The notes beneath the pieces were generated by a model. The model was not told where the DNA came from. It saw nothing but the letters and a program-made list of their open reading frames with translations, and did no database searches. A DNA stretch of 64,000 nucleotides from Acholoe squamosa (lineage: Eukaryota; Annelida; Polychaeta; Phyllodocida; Polynoidae), in assembly GCA_949317995.1 (NCBI GenBank), contig OX439050.1, positions 23,571,839 to 23,635,838 of the forward strand, written 5' to 3'. A program made the position numbers and the translations under genes. This document shows, piece after piece, positions 1 to 10,260 of the stretch; the stretch's first letter is position 1; each line of letters starts with the position of its first letter.

Positions 1-2278
1 ATTACAGGTAGGTCACTGCTATATCACAGGGTTGTTAGCTGCAGGCAAATATTGCCCGCTTATGCTGAAGGTGCTTGTGCCATGAGTAGAAACTCCCAAA
101 AAAGATCAGTTTTTATGTGACCCATCCTTACAAAATGGTTTGCAAGTTGCAACCTGAAAATATCTAGATATTACTATCTTCATGTAGAGCACGTTCAAGA
201 GCTTTCATTTGGTATGGGACACTTCTATATTTAAAACAGGTAGCCCTGTTATGATCTTGTGTCTGTAAATTTAGTCAGATCTTTTGAAACTGAGAATAAT
301 ACTCATATTTACATATCAAATATATCATCATTAATAAATCAAAGTTCTAGACTTGATTACAAATTCATAACTCTGCTGTTTAGGCTTTTGTTGCTCGAAT
401 TGAGTATAGTAACCCAGAATTCTATGCAACACCTTGATGTTACTGTAGCTCCCCATATCTTAACTTAGATGGTCAGAGAACACTTAAGTTCAGGGAATAC
501 CAAGAAGAGGGAGCACTGTATGGGGGTCAAGTGTAGTATTTCTATAATGGTCTCCACCTGGTATGGCAGAGATATGGGGGCCTGGGCATGAATGGACACA
601 CAGCCTTACCCCAAAGTGTACTATAACTCATTTATCCATATATGTTAGAAAATTAGCAAAAATTGGGGAAATTTGTAAAAAGCCTGTTCTTTCATATTCT
701 GTTTGTTTCCTTCATTTCCCCTGCCTAATCCCTGCTGTGTCCCTTCCTTGTCCATCTCTGTCACTGTCCCTATCACCTGAACATCCTTATCTACATTGTT
801 CCTTATGGTGCTTTATTTCAGGCAGGTTGATCTAGGTGACTAAATCATTTTCTCAGTTGGAGGCTGATAGGCTACCACCTTGTAGTTGCGACAAAAGTAG
901 CCAGATTACCATGAGTCCAATGCATAATTATCTTGCCTGAAAGAGCCACAGCAAAGGGTATGGTTTGTTTGGACCAGGGAAATACTTAGTGATAGTGATT
1001 CAATCTAGGAGAAGCTACTGCTTAGTCATTACCCAAGTCCCAAGTTACCATGCCCCCATCAGAAACAGCTGTTTGTGGCGCTCCACATAGCTGCAGGGTG
1101 GGTCTGTCATGGAGAATGGGCCCAGTTCTATCAGTGAGGGTGTATTATTAGAGTGTAAGTATCAGACAGTGCCTAGTAACAGGGTGCTGATATCAGGTAA
1201 GGTATGTTGTAAGGGTATATGTGTTGGTTAGTGCCTAGTATCAGGCTACTGGTATCAGGCAGAGTTTAAGATCAGGGTATGAGGATCAGTTGATGTATGG
1301 TGTTAGTCAGTGATTAGTCTTCTAATATTGATTTGCCAGTGCAATGATGAGGGGATAAAGGAGCAGAATAACTTCAGTGGGAGTCCTATCACTGCTGCGA
1401 TGGACAAGCAGCATATGGGTACCTTTTGGTAGGTGTTTTGGCATCATTTGAATAACTGTCCAGACTGTGAATGAAATGATGGCATGTCTTCAAACTAATA
1501 AGGCAGTCCCTAATGGGGCCCTTTGACTTAAAACCTATCAATCAAGCATCAGTCCAAATCTGTAATACCCCAATAATAGGCCGAACTCACCTATAAGCCG
1601 AATGAGTTTGGAAGAAATATTTTGCCTATATGAAAAGCTTTAAAAATGTTTTTCTCTGTAATTTAATGTATCAAATCTTCACTTACAACCTTCTCAATAT
1701 CACAGGCATATAGATTTAAAAGTGATATTTAGCATCAGCAATGTTTCAAATTGCCCAAAACGTCTTTAAACTTGTTTTTGAGACATGAGAAGATGGATCA
1801 CATATGACAATATTTTACTGTTGATTTTCTTGGGTGTATGTTGACAAAGATTCATTCACTTGATATTTAACACTTTCCTTATTAATAAATTTCAGCAGAA
1901 TGAACACAATAGTGATATTGCTAGCTCTGAAGGCCTAACACAAAAGTTGTTTAAAGCCTCATTAGAATCAAAAGGGTGTTCCCACTGTGAGTATCAAATA
2001 CATGATATTCTGTAATACTATCTATAATTTTAATGCCTAATATCAATCCAGAGAGTTAAGTTCTAAGTGAATTCTAGTGTGAGCCCATGAATCGATCATT
2101 TTATGGAAGCCAGAGCTAAACTTTGGAGATACTAAATTTATACAATTTATAGGAGATGATTTTGGAGTGCAGAAGTAGAAGGGTTTTGTCTAAACATCAC
2201 ATAAAACCTGGAGTATTCAACATTTCTATTCAGGATTTTACTAATTTTTCACATTCTAATGATTGATTTTGATTTCAG
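1..2278. other. Non-coding DNA, no supported gene
   Basis: AT-rich sequence with only short open frames (up to 90 codons) lacking coding character. At about 1140-1330 a phrase like 'agtgcctagtaacagg' recurs imperfectly, suggesting a degenerate minisatellite. A possible acceptor at about 1897 precedes a short open stretch, but its phase is not compatible with the exon at 2279, so I do not call it. Presumably intron of the gene ending at 2446. Confidence 0.5.
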
Positions 2279-2446
2279 AATGTCTTCAAAGACTATCAAG
2301 ATATCATCAGGAAATATAATGAGGAGATCGAAGAATTTGAACAATCACAATTGAAAAGTCCGCATCAACTGGATTCAGTGGATCCCCTTCTACAAAGAGC
2401 CATTTCTAAGCCATTTTATACCATCTCTTTAGAACACTCTATATAG
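2279..2446 (+). CDS. Last exon of an unrecognised host protein
   Basis: A pyrimidine-rich tract and acceptor 'tgatttcag' end at 2278. From the next base a 55-codon frame runs to TAG at 2444-2446. The peptide begins NVFKDYQDIIRKYNEEIEEF, is rich in charged residues and probably helical (possibly coiled coil), and ends in FYTISLEHSI. A polyadenylation signal follows 253 bases after the stop, supporting a true 3' exon. I do not recognise the family; it reads like the C-terminus of a cytoplasmic coiled-coil protein. Upstream exons were not identified, so it may continue beyond the left edge. What is seen is the acceptor, open frame and polyA signal; that it is a gene end is inference. Confidence 0.5.
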   Translation, partial: NVFKDYQDIIRKYNEEIEEFEQSQLKSPHQLDSVDPLLQRAISKPFYTISLEHSI

Positions 2447-2698
2447 TGTTGGCTAATCAATCACAGACAATATTCTACACTTTGACAAAATAACATTCCA
2501 TTTTAATGATGACATGATTCAGTAACTGTTTTACAAGATTCTGAATTTTTTCTAGCTCAATGTTTTGCATATCTGTGAAGTATAGGCATTGGGTTATATC
2601 TTTTTCTATTTCCTGTTCTGCTAAAGTAGCAAAAGTAGTAGCATTATTGACATTTACCCAATTCAGAGACACTTTTGCATTTCTATAACATCAATCAC

Positions 2699-2704
2699 AA
2701 TAAA
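2699..2704 (+). terminator. Candidate polyadenylation signal AATAAA
   Basis: AATAAA at a typical distance downstream of the stop at 2446 and on the same strand. Confidence 0.4.
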
Positions 2705-3004
2705 AATGACACTATTGCACCATGTACCAGTGTAAAATTACCTTTCTTTTCAATAGTGTCACTTCTGGTGGTATTAGTGTCAATCAAATTTGATGATCTT
2801 CCAAGGAATTCTGTATTTATAATGCACTTCCAGCAATAATTATGGCAATTGCATTAGCACACCTTGAGGATGAAATTGATAGTATATAATAGCATTATCC
2901 TGGGTCCCATCAATGATCATTATCATTGAATGAGATGGAGTATCATGGTATCATCTGAAAGGTAATTATGTACAGACTTTAAATCAGTCATTTTAGAATA
3001 CATT

Positions 3005-3232
3005 TGTAGTGGTCAGTGGAAAATGTCATGGAGAAACTGGGACTCGAACCCGGGACCCTCCAACTTCGAAGCGCCTGCTCTACCTCTGAGCTTCTTCCCC
3101 TGGCCTGACATTCTCTATCTTCCAACTACCCCTGGATTGGTATAGCATACATAGGGGGAGTGATACCATCAAGTGAACAGTCCTCGGTCCACGAGGCATC
3201 TGCGCACCTGAAGGGGAAACGAAACTCTAGAC
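3005..3232. repeat. Left terminal direct repeat of the TRIM-like element
   Basis: Matches 4914-5140 at about 93 percent over its first 206 bp and less well over its last 20 bp. Contains a tRNA-like block on the minus strand. Confidence 0.75.
3029..3100 (-). tRNA. tRNA-Arg(UCG)-like sequence in terminal repeat (pseudogene)
   Basis: On the minus strand this reads as a 72-nt tRNA-like block: D-arm GCTCAGAGGTAGAGC, an anticodon loop CTTCGAA (anticodon TCG), and T-arm GGGTCCCGGGTTCGAGTCCC containing a near-perfect pol III B box. The anticodon stem pairs poorly and the acceptor stem only partly, so I read it as a tRNA-derived promoter segment of a repeat rather than a working tRNA. Confidence 0.55.
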
Positions 3233-4913
3233 TCGTCCCAACCAGCTTCGACTGTATCTGCCCAGAACTGGTCCTCCCGTCCAGTCTGAACAGTACCACA
3301 TTGGGCTATCACAGCTGGAGGGGAAAGAGGGGTTTGATGTGCTAAATGTGTTGATTTAGGTTCTCTAAAAGGGAAGCTATAATACAAACCAACTGAGGTT
3401 TCCACCAGTTATGCTTTACCTCCTTCCAATCTCCACATGCTATTTAAACTATTTGGGGAACGTTGTTAAGGCTAGCGTCAAGTGATAGAACCGTGTTTAA
3501 ATCCATGTCAATCCAAAGGTCGAGTACAATTCAGACTCCAGCGTTGATTTCACATTTCAATTTGAGAATCATAATCACACTTCTTTAACCATAAAAATTC
3601 CAATAAACTATATCCAGTCAATGTTCAAAGTCAACCGTGCCAATATACCTAAATCACAAATAATAACGCCACCACATTTCATCGATACCCAATCACGGGC
3701 GTGAGTGATTTCCATCGTAGTCGAATATCTTTAAATTCACACAATCATAAAACATTTATAAATTCCATAACCATCAAGTGTCTATGAATTCCATAACCAT
3801 CAAGTATCTCCCAATCACAGGACTACCAAGTGTCGCTGAATTCCATAATAAATTGCAAGTTGTTATCAGACTTCGCAATTATAAACTGTTGGTGTCTTCG
3901 AATTCCATCATGGCATAACTCCAAATTAAATCAACCACTCCATGTTGAGATGTTAAGTCAGCATTGAGAATATAATAATGGGTAGTGAGAGACTAAGGGA
4001 AAAGCAAATCAATCAGTCCTTCTGATGTGGGGTTTCTCTATCTAATAATCAGATTCTCTATTGTATGCCTAGGCCTCCAATTGAATGAAGTCAAGACTCC
4101 AGGAAGCACCCTAGACAGTGGCCAAAAGCTCATGTAAATGCTATTCAGAATTTCAATCGATTCCTACTTGTGGGCTGCCGAATATAAATATCTTCCCCTC
4201 TAACTCCAGGTCGAACTGTAGATCCATGAAGTTCCGAGCACAATTCACACCCCTACTCTTCAGGTCCATTCTTATATACCCCCAGACTACCGGTGGTTTT
4301 GGTCTTTTGCCACCCTACACCTTTTGGACTTTAAGCCTGGTGAGATTCTAGCAGATCCATCTATAGAGGACACACCCATCAACTCATAAGGACATAATCT
4401 CCACTGCCGCCACCGGGACCCCCAGACCTGCATGGACAAAGTCCAACACACTGACCCAGCCTTCACAGCCGCGCCCACTCTAGGCTTCATTGGGTCTGAG
4501 GACTATAGCACCATTCTTTACCTGTGCCCAGTGACATATCACATCCAGAAGTTCTCTCTCTTTATAAAATATACTTTATAACAAACATTCATGCATTCTA
4601 CTGGGATATACCCACAGACACCTAGTATGGAGGAACCCCGCATCTTTGCATTATTTCCTGGATCACTATTATGAATCCACAAACAATAGCGACCAGATTG
4701 TCGCCCTCTTTAATTCCCTATAACTCAACATGTATCCATACTGAGTCACGCACAGCCTGTATAGGCTCCTGTTCCCAGGAACGGCTGTGTGTGCCACCTG
4801 TTTCCAAGTTCCTCGGCACTAGCAGGTTGAAGCGCTTGTCTATACCATATCGGTCCAGGTACCGAGCTCTCTAAAGATCCTAGCAAGGCAGGACCACTCG
4901 GTTTCTCCACCAA

Positions 4914-5140
4914 TGTAGTGGTCAGTGGATAATGTCATGGAGAAACCGGGACTCAAACCCGGGACCCTCCAACTTCGAAGTGGCTGCTCTACCGCTGAGC
5001 TACTTCCCTTGGCCTGACATTCTCTATCTTCCAACTACCCCTGGATCAGTATAGTATACATAGGGGGAGTGATACCATCAAGTGAACAGTCCTCGGTCCG
5101 TGAGGCATCTGTGCACCTAGGGCGGGAAAGAACCCCTACA
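4914..5140. repeat. Right terminal direct repeat of the TRIM-like element
   Basis: Same orientation as 3005-3232. The segment 4899-4908 (CGGTTTCTCC), just outside, is complementary to 4943-4952 (GGAGAAACCG) inside the repeat, so a hairpin could form at this junction. Confidence 0.75.
4938..5009 (-). tRNA. tRNA-Arg(UCG)-like sequence in terminal repeat (pseudogene)
   Basis: Second copy of the same block. D-arm GCTCAGCGGTAGAGC and loop CTTCGAA are kept; the B box carries one change (GGTTTGAGTCC). Confidence 0.5.
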
Positions 5141-5237
5141 CATTTCACAAACATTGATTCTTTCCCTATGGTCATTCTAAACCCATGTATCATTAAAACT
5201 GGGCCTGGGACCTCAATCTGCCGTATTCTAGGGACTT

Positions 5238-5565
5238 TAGTAGTATGTAACGGAACAGGACTATAGCTAAGTACAGGATGTTACTCACTGGGGATGCAGC
5301 CAATCAGAGGCCTCCATTTGGTCACGTGACCTGTGACAGCACTGGACCCCCGTGCTGCATGCCCGTATATGGTCATGTGACCTTAACCTTGACCTCATCT
5401 CCATAATAGGCCACACCTCCTTGACCTAATTAGGAACTAGTGACCACCTATCAGCCAATCAGAGGACGGCATTCTGGTTACAATGATAACATGACCTAAT
5501 TAGGAGGTGGTCCCTTATTTGTAAACAATGGGGTGGGGCTAATTATGCAAATGAGATATATAATA
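5238..5565 (+). repeat. Promoter-like direct repeat, copy A
   Basis: Shares with 6052-6340 the phrases 'cggaacaggactatag', 'gcagccaatcaga' (CCAAT box), 'tcagccaatcagaggc', 'gacctaattagg' and 'gctaattatgcaaat' (octamer ATGCAAAT). In copy A the octamer (about 5543-5550) is followed at about 5552-5560 by ATATATAA, a TATA-like string. CCAAT boxes, octamer and TATA in this order resemble a pol II promoter. The pair could be terminal repeats of a small element or a duplicated regulatory block. Confidence 0.5.
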
Positions 5566-5745
5566 TTAAAAAAAAAGATTTATATGATGCTGTAGTAGTT
5601 TTTGGGTTCTCAGAGTTGATAGTCTATAGAACGGTTCGTGTTTCCATGATGAAGGTGGCAGAGAAAGTGTGAGGGAACAAAATTTTACTTTCCCTTATGT
5701 ACCCGTTCAAGATAAGTCTCTTAACTATGGTTTTAAATAGATCAA

Positions 5746-5985
5746 AGACTTGAAAGAGATTCAATCCCATTTTCACAGAGACCCTCCCTTGGTAGGGTAT
5801 CTGTCTGTTTTTGATTTTCGCCTACCGTTTGCTGTAGGCATGGATCCCTTAGATCATTAAGTGTGGTTGGTCCCAGAGGGAAAAGATAAAAGACTTAAAG
5901 GGTCTTATCCCATAGTCACAGAGATTCTCCTCGGTAGGGTGTGTGTTTGTTTTTTGATTTCATCTGCCGGGGCCCCTTGGGCCAT
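5746..5985 (+). repeat. Two imperfect tandem copies, unit about 145 bp
   Basis: 'agacttgaaagagattcaat' (5746) and 'agacttaaagggtcttatcc' (5891) each lead into a shared block: 'cacagaga', 'tcggtagggt', a 'gtctgtttttgattt' tract and 'ctgccg/cctacc'. Lies between the promoter-like repeats. No ORF. Confidence 0.45.
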
Positions 5986-6051
5986 ATATTTTACAATAGA
6001 GCACTGCTGTGTTTTTTGCAAGCCACGAAAGTGAGGGGTGTGTCTTATAAG

Positions 6052-6345
6052 TAGTATAGTATGTATCGGAACAGGACTATAGTTAAGTACTGTTTATTAC
6101 TCACTCGACCTGCAGCCAATCAGAAGCCTCCACTTGGTCATATGACCCGTTGCCATGGCAATGTGACCTAATTAGGGGGTCACATAACCACCTTTCAGCC
6201 AATCAGAGGCCAGTATTTTGGTAACCATGGTAACATGACCTATTTAGGGGACTAGTAGCTGCCATTATGACCTAATTAGGGGATTAGTCACATGACCCCT
6301 AAGGGTGGAGCTAATTATGCAAATAAGGTTTGTATATTTTTATGT
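6052..6345 (+). repeat. Promoter-like direct repeat, copy B
   Basis: Diverged second copy of 5238-5565 in the same orientation, with two CCAAT boxes and octamer ATGCAAAT at about 6316-6323. An AATAAA lies shortly after, at about 6364. It ends about 250 bp before the Polinton protease region, but no link is evident. Confidence 0.5.
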
Positions 6346-6610
6346 GTCATAACATATGTAGGAAATAAAAACACAACGAAATAAATTAATTTATTTTTTT
6401 TATTTTTCATGAAACAATATTTCAATCAATCATTTTACTTTTTTGCTCAACCTTTCAGCAAACCGCAAAGTCACACTTTGTCAGTGCACCCACAGTAGAC
6501 CTTTTCCAACATACTCTGCACTAGTTTGGATTAACCCAACACCATTTCGGCCAGACATAGGATATTTGTCTGCATGACTTGCACATGTTTCTAGCACCCT
6601 TCTGCCATCT

Positions 6611-7066
6611 TCACATTATCGTCATCATCGCTAGCCTTTGACTCACTGACCGGTCGCTCAGTTTTGGGTTTCTGCTCATTTGCATGACGCTCTTTTTGGG
6701 GTGTCTTGTTCGACATGCTTCGATCAGGAAATGCACGCAATGAGGTCCACAGGTGTGAGCAGAAGTGTCTTGGAGTTGAATAAGATTTCTTTGCCACTTG
6801 AAAAGAGCAAAACGTCTCAGGAAAGATAAGAACTCTGCCCTCAGCAGAGGTAAACCGAATGAATCAAAGTAGTACACCTCTCCTGTCCTCGACACGTAAA
6901 ACGCCACCCAATGTTGACCTGGTAAATGTTGAGGATCCGTGTTACTCACGAAACAAGTGTCCTTGACAGGGTGCTTGGGGATAGTGTCACAAGAGAAAAC
7001 ACCTAGGAAATGATGTTTTGTGTGAACGTTTTCCTTCAATACTCTGTTTATTTCGACTGTGTTCAT
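6611..7066 (-). pseudogene. Polinton adenain-like cysteine protease (fossil part)
   Basis: About 150 codons. Motifs of the adenovirus maturation-protease family appear in order: QHWVAFYV (catalytic His region), YYFDSFG, and CGPHCVHFL (nucleophile Cys region). The family cleaves capsid precursors during virion maturation. Sits directly downstream of the capsid gene, a usual arrangement in these elements. Confidence 0.85.
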
Positions 7067-7069
7067 GCA

Positions 7070-8372
7070 CTACTCTCTCGTCTTCAGTTCATATGGTAGT
7101 CTGTGATGGGATGTCAGCTCGACAACGTTGTCATACACCAAGTACAAGAGCACCGTTGTCGTCTCCGCCAGTGCCGCGCCGAAGCTGAGCTCCACCCTCA
7201 GTTGACCCACTTTTATAAGGTTCACTCTACACCCGTCGTGCGACCTGTCCGGAGTTAAATCCCGCGGGAAGAGTGTGTACCCGTTCAGGAAATCGCTGTA
7301 GGAAATGCCACAAGAGCGCAAACCCTCATACATCCCCGTTTCCGTGTGTAGTGCCAGGTACTCTCTCACCGCTTCCTTTTTGGCAAAGTTGGGCACGTAG
7401 GTGTCGTTCGGCACCTTCTGGTCATTCACTATCACTTGAAGCGAGTTGACGTAGCAATGTTTCAGTTCGAACGGGTTCTTGGCATAACTTCTGTTGAAGG
7501 TGTCATGGTCCAGGAAACAAATCGTCATGGACTTGGGGAGTTGACCTGTGTTGGAGTGCATGTAGGTATGAACTCTGTTACCTGCAGGTATGGCGTAGCT
7601 CGTCACCTACATTCTGTTGACTGGGTAGTCGAAGGGACCCTGTTCTATCACAGCCTTTTCATGCGTTTCCACCACAGCATCAGCTACCAGTGCGCGACGC
7701 ACATAGAGTTTGGCTTTGTGAATCTTGAGTTTGTATGCCGTGTTACCGTCGCTCATCAGATAGAAACTAGGCGAAGTTTGTTTCAGAGTCAGATTGATTT
7801 CCATCTCTCCAGCTATGAACTTTGGTTGACGAGCCAGGTCAAAGTGGAGTCTCGCCATCAGCGGAAAGCGCCCATTGTAGATGAGTTCTTTGTGCGCCTT
7901 GAACCCCGGGTTCTTGTTGGATAAGCTGTCGAATTCACCAGTCGCGTCTTGGTACCAGCCTTGGAAGCTCATGATATTGTCCTTCACTCCTTTGTCATAG
8001 TTGAGTAAACCTTTCAGGTAAGCTCTGTTGGGGTAGGTTTCGGTGTTGCCAGACACTTTGAAACCTCCGATGGAGACTTGGACGTCCTTGAAGAGCGAGT
8101 GAGCCAAGTTGTTCACAGGAGCCACCTTGTCGTTGGCGTCCAGAGCCTCGCCGTTTGGTTTCAGGACCTCGCATTCTAGATGCAGGTAGTTCAGGTCCGT
8201 GTACTCTTGCTACTTAATGATAGTCAAATTTATGTTGCTTCCGTCTCCCAAAGAGTTTTTCGCCTCTAACCCGACGAAGGTCGATTTCAGGATAGTGGTC
8301 TGAGTCAGTGCTACGGTGTGCAGGTCGAGCTCAGAGAGCGCACACTCTCTGCTGTTCTCGTGTACATAGGCC
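7070..8372 (-). pseudogene. Polinton major capsid protein, double jelly-roll (fossil part)
   Basis: Minus-strand coding region of about 1.3 kb starting MAYVHENSREC. Recognisable Polinton capsid stretches include NGRFPLMARLHFDLA, EMEINLTLKQTSPSF, CGISYSDFLNGYTLFPRDL and VELSFGAALAETTTVLLYL. The family forms the icosahedral shell. A TATA box lies 58 bp upstream. Confidence 0.8.
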
Positions 8373-8429
8373 ATTGCGCTCCCTCTTCACGTCGGTGGTA
8401 GACTGACGCCGGTGACTGCTAGTCCTTTT

Positions 8430-8437
8430 TATTTATA
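8430..8437 (-). promoter_or_regulatory. TATA box upstream of Polinton capsid gene
   Basis: Minus strand reads CTATAAATAAAAAGG, 58 nt before the capsid ATG at 8372, in a locally GC-richer context. Likely the late-gene promoter of the fossil element. Confidence 0.45.
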
Positions 8438-8477
8438 GGTCGATCGCCTAGTGATCGAAAATGTCACCAAAAATGTC

Positions 8478-8550
8478 ACCCCAGCAGCAGCAGCAGCTAT
8501 AGTGGCAGTAGCAGCAGCAGTAGCAACAGCAACAGCAGCAGCGGTTCCGG
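8478..8550 (+). repeat. CAG/CAA/TAG trinucleotide-type repeat
   Basis: Imperfect 'cagcagcag...tagcagcag...caacagcagcag' run. Simple sequence. Confidence 0.8.
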
Positions 8551-9020
8551 CGTTATTAGCCAAAACGCGTTGTTACAGACATTATATTTATTAATCATGT
8601 GATTTTAGATCCTTAATGACAAGAAACAGTCAAATTTTATCTCAAACGGAGGTGGCTGGTTCATAGAGACATGACTGTACTACATTAAAGGGTACTAAGC
8701 AATAGATAGGATTAACAACCTGTTGGTATGGGGTAGGGGGACAGGTGTTATAAGGATTAGTTATGTACATGCACCTCACCTACCATGGGTTGGTAAGATG
8801 GTGAGAGGAGGAGGAGACACTCCCAAAGTCTGTGTAACATTAAAATGTTACATCTACAACAAATATCTGCGCTTTTGAAAAATAGGGGTACTTGTTAGGC
8901 CCTAAATATCCGTGATTTTTGATGAAATAGGGTTTATTTTTGGGCCAGGATCCGTGGAATAGGGGTATACAGATTGTCATGAATGCGGGGAGGGGTTAAT
9001 ACCATCAAAGTACTCTAGAT

Positions 9021-9639
9021 ACCTGAGGTAATCCCTTTTTCACCTGGGTATTAACCCTTAGGTGCCCAAGTGCGCTTAAATGCGCGGTTCTGGGCTTAAA
9101 TGCATGTATATTGAATCACATTTTCATCCTGGTACTTCTACTGGTCCAATCTGCAAAATTAGACCCTCTTTAGAATGCTAATTACTTCCCAATTACGATA
9201 AAACCATTCATTTGGCTCTATCCCCAATATACTAGGCACAGGGAGTCAAAACCTGAAAATTAGCTGTCATTTTATGTGCTGCATTAAAGAGGAACCCTCC
9301 AGGGAGCTAAAGTCTGATATGGTACCTACATGATAATGGATCATACAATGGATCATACATAGACCCATTAGCTTTTACAACAATTGTTCATATCAAAAGA
9401 TAAGCCATGCATTGTTTCTAACACATTATGTTTTCAAAGTGGCAGTACACATGTAGGCAAAATCAGCTTTGAACGTTCTGTAAGGTCCTTTCAACAAAGT
9501 GATACAAAATGTGAAATAATGTGAAATCTTCAAATAATTCTGGGCATGAAAGAGTTAAAGATATCAAAGGAGGAGCTTATTTGTAAATACCATCAAAGCA
9601 CTCTTGTGTAAGGTAGGTGAAAAAGGGATTACCTCAGGT
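9021..9639. repeat. Foldback pair, 24-bp perfect arms
   Basis: 9021-9044 (begins ACCTGAGGTAATCCC) is the exact reverse complement of 9616-9639. About 570 bp of non-coding AT-rich DNA lies between. A phrase 'taccatcaaag' occurs just outside the left arm and again inside before the right arm. Possible MITE-like remnant; no clear target duplication. Confidence 0.5.
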
Positions 9640-9664
9640 AGAATATAAGATAGGTTTTAGCAGG

Positions 9665-10260
9665 AGCTATTTTCATGGGTTTTACTGGGCATTACACCAT
9701 GTGTAACATTGGTATTTACATGGGTTTACTTGACCTTACATCATGTGAACCTTTGGTATTTACATGGGTTTACTTGATCTTACATCATGTGTAACATTAG
9801 TGTAGGGTTAGAGGCGAAAAACTCTTTGGGAGACGGAAGCAACATAAATGGGTCTCGATCACAGTTACAGGTGGCAGAGTTTGAACTCTATAACAGGTTC
9901 GACACTAGGCCTTCTAGTGTCTACAGTTGATATTCCACATACACCTCCTCTGTGCAGCAGCACAGAGGAGTATTAGAATATGGTAGCTGGGCAGCCGCCA
10001 ACCATCGCTCACGATGGTCAGTCGGGGCTGGACTGACCCTGAGGAAGGCCGTACAACGGCCTTATATACACCAGAGTCGAGGGCCACGTGACCAAGTGGT
10101 GATGGGGTGCTGGACTCCAGCGCCCCCAGGCGTCGGGTAATAGAGGTGCTCTCGATGTCGCCCACGAGGACCACGAAGGTACCTCGAAGACGACTCGGGA
10201 CCACCACATTAGTATTTACGAGGGTTTTAATGGGTCTTACATCAGGTGTAAATACAGCCA
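9665..10260 (+). repeat. 44-bp tandem array interrupted by a 404-bp insert
   Basis: Unit 'ggtatttacatgggtttact' followed by 'tgaccttacatcatgtgaac' and four more bases, about three copies from 9665 to 9801, resuming at 10206 as 'acattagtatttacgagggt'. The interruption is 9802-10205. Confidence 0.7.
9802..10205. mobile_element. 404-bp hairpin-rich insertion with 8-bp target duplication
   Basis: ACATTAGT occurs immediately left (9794-9801) and right (10206-10213) of this segment; the uninterrupted 44-bp unit would have it once, so this is a duplicated target. The ends are not inverted repeats. Stems: 9901-9908 with 9914-9921 (8 bp); 9945-9955 with 9960-9970 (11 bp, loop AGCA); 10001-10007 with 10012-10018 (7 bp); 10016-10023 with 10031-10038 (8 bp, competing); 10045-10052 with 10056-10063 (8 bp); and 10104-10113 with 10117-10126 (10 bp, one G-T pair). 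Minus strand has TATATAAG at 10061-10068. Positions 9805-9849 match Polinton capsid DNA exactly in inverted orientation. Family unknown. Confidence 0.6.

Larger units (their letters stand above)
3005..5140. mobile_element. Miniature LTR-like (TRIM-like) element, fossil
   Basis: Two direct repeats of about 227 bp (3005-3232 and 4914-5140) bound 1.68 kb without coding capacity. The repeats begin TGTAGTGGTCAGTGG; the right copy ends in CTACA, giving TG...CA termini. The element is flanked by CATT on both sides (3001-3004 and 5141-5144), a plausible 4-bp target duplication. Over the best 206 bp I count about 15 differences, so the insertion is not recent. I see no clear primer-binding site or polypurine tract, so two independent tRNA-derived SINE copies remain an alternative. 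Internal sequence has AT-rich phrases such as 'aattccataaccatcaagt' repeated at about 3760-3800. Confidence 0.5.
6591..8440 (-). mobile_element. Polinton (Maverick) fragment 1, fossil
   Basis: Two neighbouring Polinton structural genes read on the minus strand, capsid first and protease next. No integrase, polymerase or terminal inverted repeats are recognisable nearby, so this is a fragment of a 15-20 kb element. It is broken, with roughly one or two breaks in the visible coding parts. Moderate decay suggests an old but not ancient insertion. Polintons encode virion proteins (double jelly-roll capsid, adenovirus-type protease), indicating a virus-like ancestor. Confidence 0.9.

Noticed and set aside
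1891-1990. Possible exon between 'aatttcag' and 'gtgagt' upstream of the 2279 exon
   Set aside because: Joining it to the frame at 2279 gives an incompatible phase or an immediate stop.
7436-7924. 162-codon plus-strand frame
   Set aside because: Antisense shadow of the Polinton capsid gene.
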